DNA of 5,446 bases, taken from Mycobacterium sp. (lineage in GTDB: Bacteria; Actinomycetota; Actinomycetes; Mycobacteriales; Mycobacteriaceae). The stretch spans positions 1-5,446 of the forward strand of contig JAHFVB010000369.1 in NCBI GenBank assembly GCA_023264755.1. The letters run 5' to 3'. The position numbers and the translations under genes are program-made. The notes under the pieces are model-generated. The model was given only the letters and a program-made list of their open reading frames with translations. It was not told the DNA's origin and did not search any database. This document shows positions 4,921-5,446 of the stretch, piece after piece; positions within the stretch are counted from its first letter, which is position 1; each line of letters begins with the position of its first letter.

Positions 4921-5446
4921 ATGGCCAACGGCCAATTCGCCACCCATAACGGACTTTTCGAGCTGACCGGGAAGCGCGCCCTCGTCACTGGTGGCACCAG
5001 GGGCATCGGGATGATGATGGCGCGCGGGCTTCTCCAAGCGGGCGCCCGCGTCGTCGTCAGCTCGCGCAAGGCAGACGTGTGCGCGCAAGCGCAGCAACTG
5101 CTGTCGGAGTTCGGTGACGTACGGGCGATCCCCGCCGACCTGTCCAGACACGACGAGTGCCGGCGCCTCGCCGACCTCGTCACGGCCGATTCGGAGCGCC
5201 TCGACATCCTCGTCAACAATGCGGGTGCACTCTGGGACGAGCCGCTGGCCACGTTCCCGGACCACGCCTGGGACACGGTCATCGACCTCAACCTGAAGGC
5301 ACCGTTCTGGCTGATACAGGCGCTGCTGCCCACACTCCGCAAGGCCGGCACCGCCGACGATCCCGCACGGATCATCAACGTCGGCAGCATCGCCGCCATC
5401 CACATTCCCCAACGGCCCAACTACTCGTACTCCAGCAGCAAGGCGG
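4921..5446 (+). CDS. Short-chain dehydrogenase/reductase, RhlG-like, N-terminal part (runs off right edge)
   Basis: NAD(P)H-dependent classical SDR oxidoreductase; 175 residues of an expected ~260 are present and the C-terminal substrate-binding part is missing. Seen in order: a short N-terminal extension with FELTGKRALVTGG, the cofactor glycine motif TGGTRGIG (23-30), SSR (47-49) after the second strand, where the arginine suggests NADPH preference, ADL with Asp73, NNAG (99-102), Asn124 in DLNLKAPF, catalytic Ser156 in NVGSIAAI, and YSSSK with Tyr170 and Lys174. The stretch QALLPTLRKAG..DDPARIINVGS closely resembles Pseudomonas RhlG, a beta-ketoacyl reductase, as I remember it. The true substrate cannot be read from sequence; related annotations include gluconate 5-dehydrogenase and 3-oxoacyl reductases. 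It is transcribed away from the metal-handling genes and is probably functionally separate. Confidence 0.92.
   Translation, partial: MANGQFATHNGLFELTGKRALVTGGTRGIGMMMARGLLQAGARVVVSSRKADVCAQAQQLLSEFGDVRAIPADLSRHDECRRLADLVTADSERLDILVNNAGALWDEPLATFPDHAWDTVIDLNLKAPFWLIQALLPTLRKAGTADDPARIINVGSIAAIHIPQRPNYSYSSSKA

Noticed and set aside
4741..5412. 223-codon open frame on the minus strand
   Set aside because: Antisense to the SDR gene, which has a strong ribosome binding site and complete SDR motifs; the antisense translation shows no recognisable fold.
1..5446. Mobile elements, CRISPR arrays, tRNA or rRNA genes
   Set aside because: No transposase or integrase coding, no terminal inverted repeats, no regularly spaced repeats and no cloverleaf-like sequence were noticed.

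Overview
The window is GC-rich (roughly two-thirds G+C by eye), uses GTG as well as ATG starts, and encodes Tat and lipoprotein signals. Its proteins look actinobacterial, most likely from a rapidly growing mycobacterium (Mycolicibacterium-like). The taxon is an inference from composition and protein style; there is no rRNA or other marker gene here.

Layout: five genes lie head to tail on the minus strand and read leftward from about 4.66 kb to the left edge. They are (i) a small histidine-bearing membrane protein of unknown function (4132-4662); (ii) after a 204-base gap, a PepSY-TM (PiuB/FoxB-type) membrane protein (2338-3927); (iii) one base later, a PCuAC-family copper chaperone lipoprotein (1806-2336); (iv) overlapping it by 8 bases, a Tat-exported, lipobox-bearing DyP-type (EfeB-like) haem peroxidase (596-1813); and (v) after about 70 bases with a weak hairpin, the 5' part of a catabolic acetolactate synthase AlsS (1-524, running off the left edge). 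On the right, divergently on the plus strand, an RhlG-like short-chain dehydrogenase/reductase starts at 4921 and runs off the right edge.

Genes ii-iv are so tightly packed that they almost certainly form one transcript. All three products act at or outside the cytoplasmic membrane: a multi-helix protein with histidines typical of haem-binding membrane reductases, a copper-binding lipoprotein and a lipid-anchored haem peroxidase. The reasonable reading is an envelope metal-handling module (copper delivery, or copper/iron redox handling plus peroxide removal). It resembles, from memory, the Streptomyces grouping of a DyP peroxidase (DtpA) with extracytoplasmic copper chaperones. The histidine-rich membrane protein upstream may be a further partner. 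AlsS and the SDR are probably metabolic neighbours.

The main regulatory signal is a perfect 6-bp inverted repeat, CTACTA-N7-TAGTAG (4684-4702), just upstream of the unknown membrane protein and next to a TANNNT-type -10. It is a good candidate operator. A 24-codon upstream reading frame whose stop overlaps the PepSY start (ATGA) is a weaker candidate control element. No mobile element, CRISPR array, tRNA or rRNA was seen.
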